DNA from: Apus apus
Taxonomy: Eukaryota > Chordata > Aves > Apodiformes > Apodidae
Length of the DNA: 64,000 nucleotides
Direction of reading: 5' to 3'
Assembly (NCBI RefSeq): GCF_020740795.1
Contig: NC_067287.1
Coordinates: forward strand, 11,051,501-11,115,500
The notes beneath the pieces were generated by a model that worked only from the letters and a program-made list of their open reading frames with translations, was not told where the DNA came from and searched no databases. The position numbers and the translations under genes were made by a program. Numbering within the stretch: position 1 is the stretch's first letter; each line of letters starts with the position of its first letter. Of this stretch, positions 1 through 12,760 are shown piece after piece.

Positions 1-3000
1 ATCTTCTCTTGCCTCGGTTTTACACCTGTTTAACTCCTTTAGCTCACCAGAGCTGCATGAAGAGATCTGCCCGTGTGAGATTCCTGGCTCAGCCCAGTTC
101 AAGGAGCACGTTGTAGTGAGGTCTCTGCACAAGGCAGTGCTCAGGCAGACCTCATCACAAACCAAAATCCAACCCTTCCTCAGAGCCCTGGTTGCATGCT
201 TGGACCTTTCGAAGATTACACAAAGGTTCAGATGTATGTTAGAAATGTTTTTAGGTGTCCATCTAGCAGTGAACCCTCTAAGGTAACTGCAGCAGTACCT
301 CTAAGCTGCTGGAAATCCTTGGAGAAATTTTACTGAAGCTCTCAGTTGCTGATCTGTGTCACAGCACAGCCTGGACAAATTCACATGCTCCACATTGCTT
401 ACTATCTGAACCAGTCACTGAGCACCCCCTTCACAGGCTTTCTCTTTCATACTGTGTGTCTAGAGTCAAGATATGGTCTTGGAAAGATTCTGTCCTCAGT
501 AACATTTTAAACAGCCTCTTTTACTTTTTTTTTTTTTTTAACAGAGTGGAATTACTTTTTGCTATTAAATTACTCATCATGGACCTGACAGATTGCTGTA
601 AAATCTAATGTCAAGACCAACTGGATGTACATCACCATCTACTTTAAGATTCATGACTTAATTCCCATAATTTAATAAGCTGCACCAACCAACACAGTAA
701 TTCATGTTTGCACTTATAACTGTTGGAATCATGAGAGGAATAATGCTAGCTTAAACCTCTATGAAAGAGAAAACACAGATGGATGTCTGAGTTCTTACAA
801 TGGTCAAGCCTCCTCTGCTGTACTTACTGAACTTCTGATATCAGAGGATCAACAATGCCTTGGCTCTACTGTAGTGCTGTCAGTAAATAATCTCTTAATG
901 TGAGCTGTGGTGGGGGAAGAGGACTGGAAGGGCAACCAGATGAAATACATTTGGACTGATAACACATGGACACAAAGATGATTTCTGAAGACCAGCATGT
1001 TTTCACCTGCTGTGGCTCAGTGCATGGCAGTGCTCCTATCAGTTGTGTCAATGGTTGTGGAGGCTTCATTGCACCCACAGTTTGAGCTCTTGCACCTGCC
1101 AATCATGTTCCAAGTTGCTCAAGAAGATATTACAGCAGAGACTTTGGTGGCTAAGTCTCTGTGGATTCTTGGAGGAAGAGGTGATATATGGTCCACAGAT
1201 GTCCTCAAAGTAAATTTCCTCCCAGGAATATAATCTCCCAAGCTGCCATATAATGCACACTGACCCTTCTATGGAAAAAATGTTGCAATTATATGTTTTG
1301 CTTTTTTTCTGTGCCTGAGAACACCTGGGCAGGTGCAGTAGGACACTGCAGTCTCCTCCCTGACACAGAGGGATATAGATAAAGGGAGAAAGGACTCCAC
1401 TAAGGGCAGAAGGGAGAGAATGAAAGACAGGGAACAGCTGTGAGTGTAAGATGGGTGCACAGAACTCTTGTGAAGATCCAGAATGTCATATTTTATCCAC
1501 AGTTTATCGACTGAATTTCATTCCTCCGTCTTGTGTTGACCTCCATTATTTGCTCCCCAACTTCTGAAGCCAAGGCTGAAGAGCAAAGCTGTATGCACAC
1601 CAGCATGTCAGAGGTCCTGTGCCTTCACCCTGCTGCTGACTTTTAGTCCCTGTGGTGCCAATCTGACTTAAAAATGTATACTTGATCATGAGTTGAAAAC
1701 ATGGAAGCATTTCATAGGGTCAGTGGTTAGTCCTGTAGCTGGCAACCCATGGCACAACAACTCTTCTGCCTCCTCCTCAGCTAGCTGGGAAGTAGCTGCA
1801 GGGTACATCTGAGGCTGTCTGAGCCAGTGCCCTTTCCCTGCTGCAGAGGCATAGCAACTTCTCTGCTGGATGCTGGCTGGGTCATGGAGAAGCAAGAGAG
1901 CAAACTACTCACTCTGACTGCTTTATTATGTTTTTCTTTGAAGTATGGAGTTTTCAGGAGAACTGGAGGGGAGGGATAACTGGTGGGATCCAAATGAACT
2001 GTGATAAGTAGGCTCCCTTCTGCCACTCAGGTAAGCCTAGGGGCCATGAAATAAGAAAATCCAGCAACCAGGCCATAACTGTCAGTTCTTTCTTTCCTGC
2101 CAAGTGTCAGAGCAGCCAGTGTTGCAGCAGGTGGCTAGAAAGGCTCTGGGGTCATTTAAGATGGGTGAGAACACACCTTGCTTCAGCCATGGACACATGC
2201 CATCTCTGTGTCCCCTGCACCAGAGAATTAGGGAATGAAAAAACTGCAGCCTGATGGAAATGCCCTAATCAATTTTGCTGCCATTGGATTGTCAGGTTGG
2301 CTGGCAAAAAAAAACAAAGATCAAGCAGGGCACTTACAGTAAATAATTGATTTAGACCTCCCAGGTTTGCGGAAAAACGCGTCCTTGGGAGGCAGATGGG
2401 AGAATCTGAGTCTCAAAGATGTATTCAGCATTCACCCTGAATACTGAATACATTCTGCTAAAGTCCAAGAGCAGACAATATATACAAGGCTGTATGTGCA
2501 AGGCTATTGTTTCCCTTGGCTACGGCTACAAATAGGGAAATTATTCAAAATATTCAAGCCTCCTCTCTATTTAAGGATATGGTGATACAAAAAGAGCAAA
2601 TTCCCCTGCTTTGTCTTCCACCCAAATCTCCACAGACTATTAGATCTTTCCAAAAGACAGAATGCAAACACAGCACGTTGCCACTGCCTGGACACTTTGC
2701 TTCTATTTTTCTTTCTGTCAGATGATCTCAGTGCTCCAAGCCATGAAGGAGTGTTTAGCCCCTCTTCTCTGCTCCCCTTCTTAACAAAACATGGTTTAAA
2801 GAAGGGGTAACCACCAGGAGCAAACTGGGGGAGGAAGGAGCATAAGCAGAGCTTTCCTAGTGCGAGCAGTGTGCCTGTCCACAGCAACCTCCTGCCAACT
2901 TGCTTCCATGAGCAGCAATGCTGTTACCACACAGCAGCTTTCTAGAGACATTTCTTTTGCACACCTTGACCTGCTCATCATTATTAACCTTTTTTTTTAA

Positions 3001-3019
3001 TCATAAATTCATTCTGCTA
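1..3019. other. Intergenic or intronic, no gene recognised
   Basis: AT-leaning unique sequence with a T run near 526-539. I searched for the N-terminal ropporin exon (IPPELP...; RIIa-like domain) on the + strand and did not find it. Short open frames here lack splice context or recognisable motifs. Confidence 0.5.
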
Positions 3020-3436
3020 TGCTACATATGCTCCCTTATGAGGAAAGGCTGAGAGAGCTGGGTCTCTTTAATTTGGAGAAAAGGAGACTGAGGGGTGACC
3101 TCATCAATGTTTACAAATACGTAAAGGGTGAGTGTCAAGAAGATGGAGTTAAGCTTTTTTCAGTGATGGCCAGTGATAGGACAAGGAGTAATGGATACAA
3201 ATTGGAGCATAGGAGGTTTAAGGTGAATATCAGAAAAAATTTTTTTACTGTGAGAGTGACAGAGCCCTGGAACAGGCTGCCCAGAGAGGTTGTGGAGTCT
3301 TCTTCACTGGAGACATTCAAAACCCGCCTGGACGCCTTCCTGTGTGATGTACTCTAGGTGACCCTGCTCTGGCAGGGGGGTTGGACAGGATGATCTTTCG
3401 AGGTCCCTTCCTAGGATTCTAGGATTCTGTGATTCT
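3020..3436 (+). mobile_element. CR1 LINE, 5'-truncated 3' end
   Basis: This is the 3' end of a chicken-repeat-1 element: the end of its ORF2 plus the short 3' UTR, finishing in the typical tandem ATTCTAGG/ATTCTGTG octamers. The ORF2 tail stays open from 3019 to 3357 ([20 protein letters not shown] ... [19 protein letters not shown]), which suggests a fairly young insertion. It is truncated at the 5' end, as is usual, and cannot move on its own. Confidence 0.92.
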
Positions 3437-6400
3437 ACATCAAGAATTCATGTTTCTCTGTAGCTTAATTAGATACATTCCTATTAAACAAGGTCTATGA
3501 ACTATTCTGCAGTCTAAGAAATTATGGCAAAGAATAATAAAATCGAAATAAGAACCATAATAAATATCATGGGCTATTTAATCAAATACCAATAAATTTT
3601 GTTTAATTTCATTTTCTCAAGGAATAAGTGTCTATATTTGCAGTTTCTCAGACTGATTTAATTCATTTCCCATAAGCTTTGTTTCTGCTCTTAGCACTCC
3701 ACAGAAAAAAAGTTATTGTGCCCGTGTTCTATTGCATTTGTACCCTCTCAGCAGTGATATAAATGCTATTAAGCTCCCTTGGCAGTTTGTCCAATACTTA
3801 GAGATTATTGCTATGTTGTTTGGTTTTTTTTAACCCTGAGGCACTGCTATATCACAAAATGTCTTAAAGGGAAAACAGAATGAAACATTATGGTTTTGTT
3901 ATTATATTCTGCCTTATTACAGCACACAAAACATTTTTTAAAATTATGTGCCTATTAAAGCCAGCTTAGCAGTAAGTTTAAAACAGAATATGTATTTCTA
4001 GATAAAAATAATTATGTATATGCAGTCAGGGTGAATATTTTCAGATGGCTCTCAAATGGTTTCTGAAAATCCTGAAAGTGAGGAAGCTCAGAGAGAGCTG
4101 TTAATTTCCCAAGGGCTGTGGGGAGTCTACAAAGAAGGTAAAACAGATATTCTGGTTTCAATTAATACCAAACTGCTATGGCCTTTTATTTAAGCAGTGA
4201 TTCTTGAACCTGAAGAGAACAAACTGCTGCTGAGGACAGTGTGTCTTGCAGTTTGTTCACAAGTGTTAGTGGGGGTAAGGAGAAGTTGGCCTTCTTTTCT
4301 GATGGAGGAATCTTGCTCTTTTTTAATTCCTCCCACAGAACTTCATACGAGGCAGCATGATCCAGCCCTCAGTAATTAAGATGTCCATCCTTTTCCCACC
4401 ACATTCAAGTACAAAAGCCTACTCTAACATCAACAGGGAACAGAAAGTAATATTATTAGTGCTAACTGGTTAGCAACGAATCTCTCTACGACATATAAAG
4501 CCTATTCAGAACTCGAAACAGTTACACAGGGGAACATACCACTGAGCATGAGAACTCCATCAAGAGTCCTCAGCAAGTCAGCAACCAGTGCAGCACAGAC
4601 TTCAGCAAGCTAAACCTAAGTAACCAGTATGGCGAACAACAATTCACCAACATTATTTAGCTCCTTGTATCTGTGGAAAAAAAGAACTGCTGGAAAGGAG
4701 TTGTTGTTTCACTTCCAAAAGCAGCAGGCTATCTCCCCTGCACTTCCTGACCTTCCAAGATATGCCAAGATGTAATTTTGGACAGAAGCATCAGGGAGAA
4801 AAACTTTGTATATAGAAATAAAATAACAATTTCTGTTTCATTTGTAGAGTAAAGCCATATAAAGAAGTATTGCCAGCTTTCCCTGGAAGTTATTTAGGAT
4901 TTACTTCTGGAACTACCTCTCTGCAGTTTACATACAGCACAGTTCCTGTCACCTGAAACAGAGACACCAGCCTCCCAGAAACTTGAAGGAAGATTGCAGG
5001 AATCATAATATTCTGATATAAAAGCTTTTGCATTTTTCTACTGTAAAAATTACCAAAAAAGTACCATTTTTTATAGTTGTTCTTATCTAATTACTGAATG
5101 ATCCCCTTTTCACCTTAGTACATTATTATTTACAGGTCTTTTTGCTAGATATCTATTTTATATCTACATCAATATACTAGTATCTATTGTGTTATATACT
5201 AACAACACATAATTGAGAAGGTTTGTACTGTACTCCTTGACTTTTAACTCTTCATTCTTTAAGGTGGTCTATATGTGAAGTTTTTGACTGAAACATCCAA
5301 ACAATTTTCAAAGGTGATAAGCAATCATTGGGAGCTACTTGTAGCATCCTTGTTTGTGGGTTTGGGACTAAGATTATGTATCATTTTAGGGTAAACAGAC
5401 AGGAAACAGGCCTTACCATGTCCCTGCCTTCCCTTGGAAAGCTGTTATGCTTCAGAGCTCAGGTGACCTCCTGCTATATTGCTTTTAGGCTGTCTGCCTA
5501 AAATAATTCCACTTGAATAATGATTTTGATTAGGGGTCTTGGGGGATATACAAGCATTGGGAATATAAACATTTAATATCAAACAGGCCCTAATTTAAAT
5601 TTAAAATTCTAGAAGCTGGCAGACCTGTTGGACATTCAGATCATACTGTACTGCTGTCCACTCATACAGTCACACTTAGGCTCATATCCCTCCTGAGAAA
5701 TACACTTTCTCAAACCCCTTGATCCCTTGAAGCCTGGATTTCAGGTCATCCTCTGTACGACCAAGATATCGTGTCATCTTAAGCCTAATTCAACCCCAAA
5801 AAGAAGACCCTTGTCAACCTGAGGCAGGACTCACAGAGCTCACAAGACAATCAGTCCCATGATATAATAAGCATTATAGCACATCTGAGTTTAAAGTCAA
5901 TATTGGCAACTAAGGCTGTTGGAGAAAGACTTAGGATATATCAATCGCCTTAGAGAAACTGTCCTATATTGCTGCTTTAGGTCTGTCCACATGGAGAAGC
6001 ACAGACACCAAGAGTTGAAGCTTCCCTGGCCTAAGCCACGCAATATCCCTCAGCAATAATGAGATGACTCATATCAGAAAAAGAAAAACCTCTTTTCAAG
6101 TCTTTATATTTTCAGCCTTCTCTGATGTTGAAGTTATAAGTTATGCTAACATATTCACTAGAAAAAGATAACTTAATTCATTTCTCATAAGACACCTAAC
6201 AGTCATAAGATAGAAAAAGATATCCAGTCACTTTCTGGACAAAGCTGGACAAAATGGAAAGCAGTGATTTTTAGCTGATTTACTTATACTTCCCCCCCGA
6301 TAAAGGAGATATGACATAGATCCTGAGAAAGGTTTTTTAAGTATTTGCCCAAAAGTGCAAGGAAATACGATCTGGAGGATATCACCGAAGGAGTTACATG

Positions 6401-6514
6401 GAAATTCCATAAGTGGAAGTAAAAAGATTGCTTGAGAACTTTAGCTGAGAAATATTAAAATGAAATGGAAGATCGAAAATAGACTTTACTTGGAAAGACT
6501 GTTTTGGAGATAGA
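3437..6514. other. No gene recognised
   Basis: AT-rich unique DNA between a CR1 copy and the ROPN1 remnant. If a working ROPN1 exists, earlier exons should lie here or further left. None was recognisable. Confidence 0.45.
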
Positions 6515-6640
6515 TGAGAAAAAGTGTACAACTGTGTCCTATGATGATGTTCCCCCAGACAACAGGAAGAGTGCCTTGGACAGAATGGAAAGACATCACA
6601 CCAGGCCTCTTAAAGGTCTCCTGGATCACAGAGCAAGAAA
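6515..6640 (+). pseudogene. ROPN1: Possible frameshifted remnant of the preceding ROPN1 exon
   Basis: One frame reads VSYDDVPP, echoing ropporin LSRGETPP. The next frame reads GRVPWTEWKDITPGLLK, echoing RVALCNRAELTPELLK with the same spacing. The first frame then resumes as LLDHRA, where ropporin has ILHSQVA. The order and spacing fit an exon broken by small indels, and no proper GT donor follows at the expected point. It sits about 0.75 kb before the intact ROPN1 exon. The similarity is short and could be chance. Confidence 0.35.
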
Positions 6641-7394
6641 TATCTTCCCCACTTCTGGGGCACATATATAGGACATGGATAATATACATCCATAGGCTTT
6701 TAAAAATATTTATTATTCCAGTAATACTGTTACACTGACTATATATTTATTTTGGACAATCTGCTCTGCTTTCACCTCTATGTCCATAAATACTCTATAT
6801 GGTTAATATAAATACAATGGATGGTATGTATTAGCTGTTTCTATATAGTGGAAAGTAGATTATTTCTTGAACTGTGCTTCTATTTGTCCTGAAGTTTTTT
6901 ATACTCAGATCACTTGGTCATCCACTTATACCACTTTTGCCAAAGAAAGGATATGCATGAACAAATGTCCACTAAAAAAATTACAATTAGAGTCAGGCCA
7001 GGCTTCTATAAAATTAATAGCCTTCCAGATTTTATAGAAGTAATTACTTCCTGTACCCACACTGTTAATTTTAGCTGTCTTTTTACAACTTTTAATGATT
7101 ATGTGCTTCAATTTCATCCGTTTTACTTACGGAGTGGTTCTGTTATCAACTTTCTTAGCTGTACCCACCAAACCTGTGCTTCAGGCATCCAGTTAGTCTC
7201 TGATATTGCTGCTGCTCTCTATATATCTAGCCCCTAATCATCACAGTACACTTCAAAAATAAAAGCCTAGGTCAAGACCAATTCAAGTATTTTTGGTGTG
7301 AGACCAGAACACAGAAAACTTTGTCTTCCTCTAAGTGGAGGCAAAATAGCAGGCATTTTTCCTGTGATGTATTTTTATTCATGCTTACCTCCAG

Positions 7395-7535
7395 GTGGGA
7401 GAGCTATAATGTGTGTAGGTGGACTGGCTCACAGGTGGGGGGCACTGAATCTCCCACAAGGCTCATTTGTAAGTGTAACAAATATTGGATACTTTACTGA
7501 AGACATTGAGTGGCTTAAGTTTTTAGCCCTGGTGT
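7395..7535 (+). CDS. ROPN1: Ropporin-1 (ROPN1) internal coding exon; rest of gene not found
   Basis: The 141-bp exon is open, has an acceptor (CTTACCTCCAG) and a donor (GTAAAC), and is phase 1 at both ends. It encodes GRAIMCVGGLAHRW, then NLPQGSF, then NIGYFTEDIEWLKFLALVC. Compared with human ROPN1 from memory it matches residues 80-127 without gaps, at about 27 of 47 identical positions. Ropporin-1 is a sperm fibrous-sheath protein with an N-terminal RIIa-like domain that docks to AKAPs and binds rhophilin. This exon lies after that domain. The tail IEWLKFLAL is almost unchanged, but the acidic EEL is GGL here. Gene order (ROPN1 just upstream of CCDC14, same strand) matches mammals. The exon could belong to a working gene or be the best-preserved part of a dying one. 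Confidence 0.75.
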
Positions 7536-8162
7536 GTAAACTGATTTGAGTTGTAAGTTTATTCATATTTTCACATTGTCTGGGATGAACTGTGGTTTTC
7601 AGTTAATGTTTAAGTTGAAACAGGAGACTGAGTAACCAAATGTTTTAACCAGCTAATCACTAACCCAACTACAATTTTTAGTCAGGAAGAAATCTTTTTT
7701 TAGGAATAAGGAAATTACTTTAGCTGTATTCTTCCAGAGATTGATGGAGCTACAATATTTGTAGTAGGCTCTTTTCCAGCTTTTCCCTTTCCAGACAATT
7801 TGCAACAGATTGAACACTGGAGAGACAGCTGGAGAGACAGGGACAAAGGTTGTAAGCTTCATCTAACAATTTGCTAAAGCTGTTTCTGCAGTGCTGTGCT
7901 GTAGCTGTAAGGGTAAGCCCAACAGAGTTCCTTTATTTTCCATGTCACTCAGCACATATGATTGATGAAAAATATTCTGGCTCTATCTTGCTGTTCTTCA
8001 CTCACTCTGATTTTGTGTAGTGACTGGAGATGACTGAGGCAGACTTACTGTGTCAAAGGAAATGGATCAGCATCCTTTCACCACTACCTAATATTCAGAC
8101 AATCTCTGTCAAAGAAACTCAAGAGTATGAGGAAAACTTAGTACTGTAACATGTGTTTTCAG

Positions 8163-8371
8163 TTACTAAGAAAACCAAAGGGCAGGTAGTGGGTTTGGAT
8201 TTAATGGCATTGATAGTCAATTTATATGGGAAACAGATTGCAGTTTTCTTGCATAACCTCAAGACAGTGGAATGTAAAAGCCTATTAGTTAATACTGACA
8301 ACCCAGCAAATGCAGTCACAGATTTCACTACGGGTTATGAAAAGTACCTAGATACCTTTCACAGCACTTAA
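8163..8371 (+). other. Phase-compatible open frame after the ROPN1 exon; function unknown
   Basis: An acceptor-like TGTTTTCAG ends at 8162. The sequence after it is open for 69 codons and joins in frame to the ROPN1 exon ending at 7535. The product (VTKKTKGQVV..., AVTDFTTGYEKY...) shows only faint resemblance to the ropporin C-terminus (VTITKTLK, ITVNDFT). It could be a diverged or replaced last exon, or simply a chance open frame. Confidence 0.2.
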
Positions 8372-8774
8372 ATGTGTTGATTCTTCGATTCTCTTACCCA
8401 TGTAATAGAGAAAGGAAAATGGATTTGTGATTTTCTATTAGCAGTGGAATACAAACAGGTTACTGAGCTGAGATGACTAGTTGGATGTATCAGTGTGATT
8501 GATTCACCTGCAGATCTTAGGAAACAACTCCTCAGATACCAGTGTTGAGCAAACATTTACACAGTGAAGACTGGCTAATTCCATAATTTATACGTGGGGC
8601 TATTCAGAGGATTAGCAAAGCACTGTTATTATATTGGTATAACTGACTTGATTTTCTAGCTGAAAGCTTTAATTCACATGAGATTAGGCCGTGGATGTGA
8701 GCAAGACAGTAGATTACACTGAGGTAATCAAGAGCGGACTTGAAGAAAAAGAAGTAGAAGAAAAAAGTTCTGAA

Positions 8775-8850
8775 TCAGAATCACAGAATCGTTTAGCTTG
8801 GAAGGGATGTCCCAAGAGCATCTGAATGATCTGGTACAGCTCAAATAGCA
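8775..8850 (-). mobile_element. CR1 LINE 3' fragment
   Basis: The sequence AATCACAGAATCGTTTAGCT followed by TTGGAAGGGA and a degenerate CATCT...AATGATCTGG is the reverse complement of a CR1 3' end, with the terminal octamers at the left. It is short and diverged. Confidence 0.65.
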
Positions 8851-11800
8851 GTTAAAGCTTCCAGCAGAAATTTGCAGATAAAGCGCTATTGGCTGTTTGT
8901 AATTATTATTTTATAAGTCTCCCAGATATTATAATTTATCTATATATGCATCTGCTCCACAAATAAGAGTTATGAGACTTAACCTTGGTGGCAAATTTCA
9001 TTGACCCTTGTTTTCAATAGTCTCACTTCCAGTACTAATTCCAAAACCTGCCTCATGGGAAATTTGGACAAACACTCCAATTAGAGTAAATTCTCTTTGG
9101 ATTTATCTATTGTTCTTCTCTTGCTGCATTGCTTTTTCTAACTTAGAACAAAAATGAGAAATGTTTTGAGAATACAATCTGTTGTTAGAGTATGTTCTTT
9201 CCCATACTTCTAGAACCCATCAAGTTCTAGATCTGTTATTAAACTTACATACTATGAACATGGCCTATGTGCTTTTAAAGACCATGTTAATGTCATGGTA
9301 GATGTTATATTTAGTAGAGCAATAAGTAAATAGTGCCACGAAGTTTTAGCGAAAAATTACTATTTTCATACATACATTGTCACGAATAAAACATTATTCC
9401 TGCTAGTAAGATTACCTGAACAGACAAGTTTTGACCAAGATTCTATGAAATACCACTGGAATTGTCCTACTGTTATTTAAACAAAAACGTGCACCGATTT
9501 AAAAAAAAAAAAAAAATAATGACGAGTCACTTGGATTTGGAACCAGTTCTTACTATTTTATGTTCACGTGGCGCCATCTTGTGGGAGATAAAACTCAGCT
9601 ACAAGTACTTTCTGAAAACGCTGGGTTATATCAACCATCATCAGCACAAAAAGGTCAAAGCACCTTGAATCTTAGTGATGATTCCTACAAGTCATAACAC
9701 CGTTGTGATCTTGTCCTTGTGAGAACTCTTGAGGTGAAAAGCATTTCATGTGCTTTACACAAGACACTTCACTTAAATGTGGCAGAAAGGCCAAAGCTAT
9801 TTTGATTTTTTTCCAACTATATTTACATATTAGGGAGAATAAATTCATGGGTTATGCACCCATTTATTCCAAACACATAAAAAATGAAAACTTGCTGACA
9901 GGCCTTCTGCACCACACAGATCATGACTCTTCCATGCAGGGAATCCTGCTGCAGCTTTCAATACATATGCTTGAACTGGGACACTGAAAATCTGGTAGAA
10001 CATTCAGTAGATTTTTTTCCAAAGCTGTTTTAAAATTGTACCAGGGTCCTTGATATCCAGATTAATCTCCTTATTATGTCTTTATCTGTCAAACTGAGAA
10101 ATTCTCTACTAAATTTTTGCTTCCTCTGATAGCATTTTTACTGTGACCAAGATATCCCTTAAATTTGTCTTTGACAAATTGAATACCTATTTTCTGTAGG
10201 TTGTATTCTCAACTACGTACCTATTACTATTCATCTTCCCTTTTCTGCTTTTTATTCATAGACTGAAGGATAGGTGGATAAACTAAAAAAACCAAACCTT
10301 TTCATTCTCTTTCCCTTTGCAAAGTTGTGGCTTCATTTCTTAATTGGAGATTTATGGGGCTTTGGGCACCTGCCAAAATAGTCTTAAACAACAACCAGTT
10401 ATTATTTATATTCTTGGCCTCCTTGTCTCATAAAAATCACTCTTTTGGTAGGAACACACACATTTTTGATTGTAACCTGTTCAGAGGAAAGCTTATTATT
10501 AGTTTGTGCTAGTGCTTGATCATGATTATCTTAGTACTTAATTAGTTCACTAGACTTTGTTAGCATGTGTAGCAGGAGACTTTCAGAACTTACATTGACC
10601 ATGAACTGGATTGTTTGACAAATGTCGTCTCTTGCCTTTATTAGCTTGATTTTGTTTGCTTACTCTCCTTCCTGAAATGAAAGAGCTTTGTTTTAGTTTA
10701 TCTGAGAATCATTCCCTCAAAAATATTTGGCCCTGCATGCTGTGCTCTAAATATATTTTTCTTTGTCATTACTAAACATCTCACTCTTGTATACGTTTGG
10801 GGCAGTTGAAGTATTTCAACTTAAACTGTAAATATTTAGGGTAAGAATAAGCCTTTTGCTATTTTCAATGATGTTTCATGCAACATGGACAGCACCTCAA
10901 GCACTAAAATTGCAAATACAACCACAAGTATGTTTTAATTATTTATAATTCAGGGAGCTTTTCCTCAGTTAATTGAGTCTTACAAATTACACGTAATTTG
11001 TTCTGTATAACATTGGTTCTGCCAGTATTCTTTAAACTATGACAAATTTGTCAGCCACTTTCTGGTAGGGAGAGCATGTTCTTCTGTCCTAGTAGAGTTA
11101 ATATGCAGTTAGTTTGTGACATGTTTTTTAGTCCAAGCCACAAACACCTGTGTTGAGCTATTATATCCTACTTCACACTTTGTCCTGTTTCACTACTTGG
11201 ACATCATTGTCCAGTAGTTGCAAAAACAATTTATTATTCTTCCTCATTAACAACAATATACTCCTTATTTCTTTACATAGACTAATTCTTCAGAATTGCA
11301 CAACCTCAAATTTGAGATAAATCAAGGAAGTCCAAGAAGTCCCCTTTACCTATTCATTTTTCATCTTTACTGTTGCATTCTTTAAAATTATTTATAAGAC
11401 AATGGTGCTATTTAATCTGTCATTTCAGAATGTTTCAGTTGACATGAATGGAACTTGATAGTCTCCTGTATTAATTTTCCTTTTGAGGAAATAATGAAGT
11501 GTTGTTCTATGTGTCTTCAGATAATACGTAAAATGAAAGGATGGGATTGGGTTTTTTGTATCTGTTAATTGATGACAAACAACCTGGGATAATTCTTCCT
11601 TAACTATTTAAATTGCTGCTCTCACATTTATCTGTTCAATGAGAATTTAACCATAAACTTCAATAAACCCCTTTTAAAGTATTCCAATGGTTTTGCCATT
11701 GGGTTGGCAGTCACCATTTATCTTTTTTGAGCTTTTCTAATTTTCTTCCATTTTTCTAGTTTATATTCTTTCCTTCAGGTGTTCTATTACAGAGAACTTT

Positions 11801-11868
11801 ATTTCAAATTTTTCAGAGAAAAACTGAAGGACCCTTCACTTTTCTACCAGAAAACCCTTGTGGTTTTT
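8851..11868. other. No gene recognised
   Basis: AT-rich intergenic sequence between the ROPN1 exon and the CCDC14 promoter. It holds one CTCF-like motif at 9570. A frame around 9780-9860 (ILIFFQLYLHIR) faintly recalls ropporin PFSTFQFLYTYIA, but it is too weak to annotate. Confidence 0.45.
9570..9584 (-). promoter_or_regulatory. CTCF-like motif
   Basis: The reverse strand reads CCACAAGATGGCGCC, one mismatch from the CTCF core CCASYAGRKGGC. It lies between the ROPN1 exon and CCDC14. Confidence 0.45.
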
Positions 11869-11928
11869 TGTTTGTTTGTTTGTTTTGTGTGTGTGTGTTT
11901 TTTGTTTGGGGTTTTTTCTTGTTTTTTT
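11869..11928 (+). repeat. TTTG / TG simple repeat
   Basis: Imperfect (TTTG)n is followed by (TG)n and further T-rich sequence, just left of the CR1 fragment. Confidence 0.85.
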
Positions 11929-11948
11929 GACAAGATGATAAATACCTA

Positions 11949-12126
11949 GAGCACTGGAACAGGCTGCCCAGAGAGGCTGTGGAGTCTCCTTCACTGGAGA
12001 CATTCAAAACCCGCCTGGACACGTTCCTGTGTGATGTGCTCTGGGTGATCCTGCTCTGGCAGGGGGGTTGGACTAGATGGTCTTTCGAGGTCCCTTCCAG
12101 CCCCTAAGATTCTGTGATTCTGTGAT
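11949..12126 (+). mobile_element. CR1 LINE 3' fragment
   Basis: About 180 bp match the end of the CR1 element at 3240-3436: GGAACAGGCTGCCCAGAGAG, then CATTCAAAACCCGCCTGGAC, GGTCCCTTCCAGCCCCTAAG, and terminal ATTCTGTG repeats. It is severely 5'-truncated and its left end abuts a TTTG/TG simple repeat. Confidence 0.92.
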
Positions 12127-12747
12127 CTTCACAATATAGTTTTACTTCAAGGTCAGCATAGTTTCAGTGCAAATGTCAACCCAGAAGTACCTAATGATGC
12201 AGTTTACACACTGGGAGAGCACAGATGTTGAATATTTATACGCCCTTGTTGCAGTGCTCTTAGGAACGCAGCCATGTAGCCACATCTTCAGCCTGAGTAA
12301 ATGCAATCGCTTTCAGTCTTCCTGGGAGCAACACAAGGCGCGTTCATCCAGCTGATAAAAGCGAAGCCTTGCAGCACCCTGACACGCTGGTGTCTGTGTG
12401 CGAGCAAGCGGAGCCCCGTGCCCGGTGGCCCACGCACCCGCGTTCCCCGGGGCCTGCCAGAGACGTAACGCCTGCTGAACCCGGGCTGGGGAACAGGGAG
12501 CGGCTGCGTTTAGTCCGTGCACAGGACAGTTCCCTTGGAAGTGCGACCAGCCTGCTTTCACCTCCCGCGTCCCTCAGGACCGGCAGCACACGCCCTGCAC
12601 CGGCGAGCAGAGGCGGCGAGAGGCTCTTGCCGGCAGCGGTGCCTCACGCAGGTGCCGGAGCTCCCTTTCCGGGCGGCTCGCCCACCGTGAAGGCACGTCG
12701 TTCCCACGTATTTTACGAGCCCCACAGGGCCTCCTCCTGCCGAAGGA

Positions 12748-12760
12748 TCCCCAGGCAACC
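12748..12760 (+). promoter_or_regulatory. Possible degenerate X-box (RFX) half-site
   Basis: GGCAAC at 12754-12759 matches the right half of the RFX X-box common in cilium and centrosome gene promoters. The left half (GGATCC with a 3-bp spacer) matches only partly. It is weak, and listed because CCDC14 is a centrosome gene. Confidence 0.2.

Noticed and set aside
9748-9987. ILIFFQLYLHIR as a possible ROPN1 C-terminal exon
   Set aside because: Only a few scattered residues resemble ropporin, and there is no splice-consistent exon around them.
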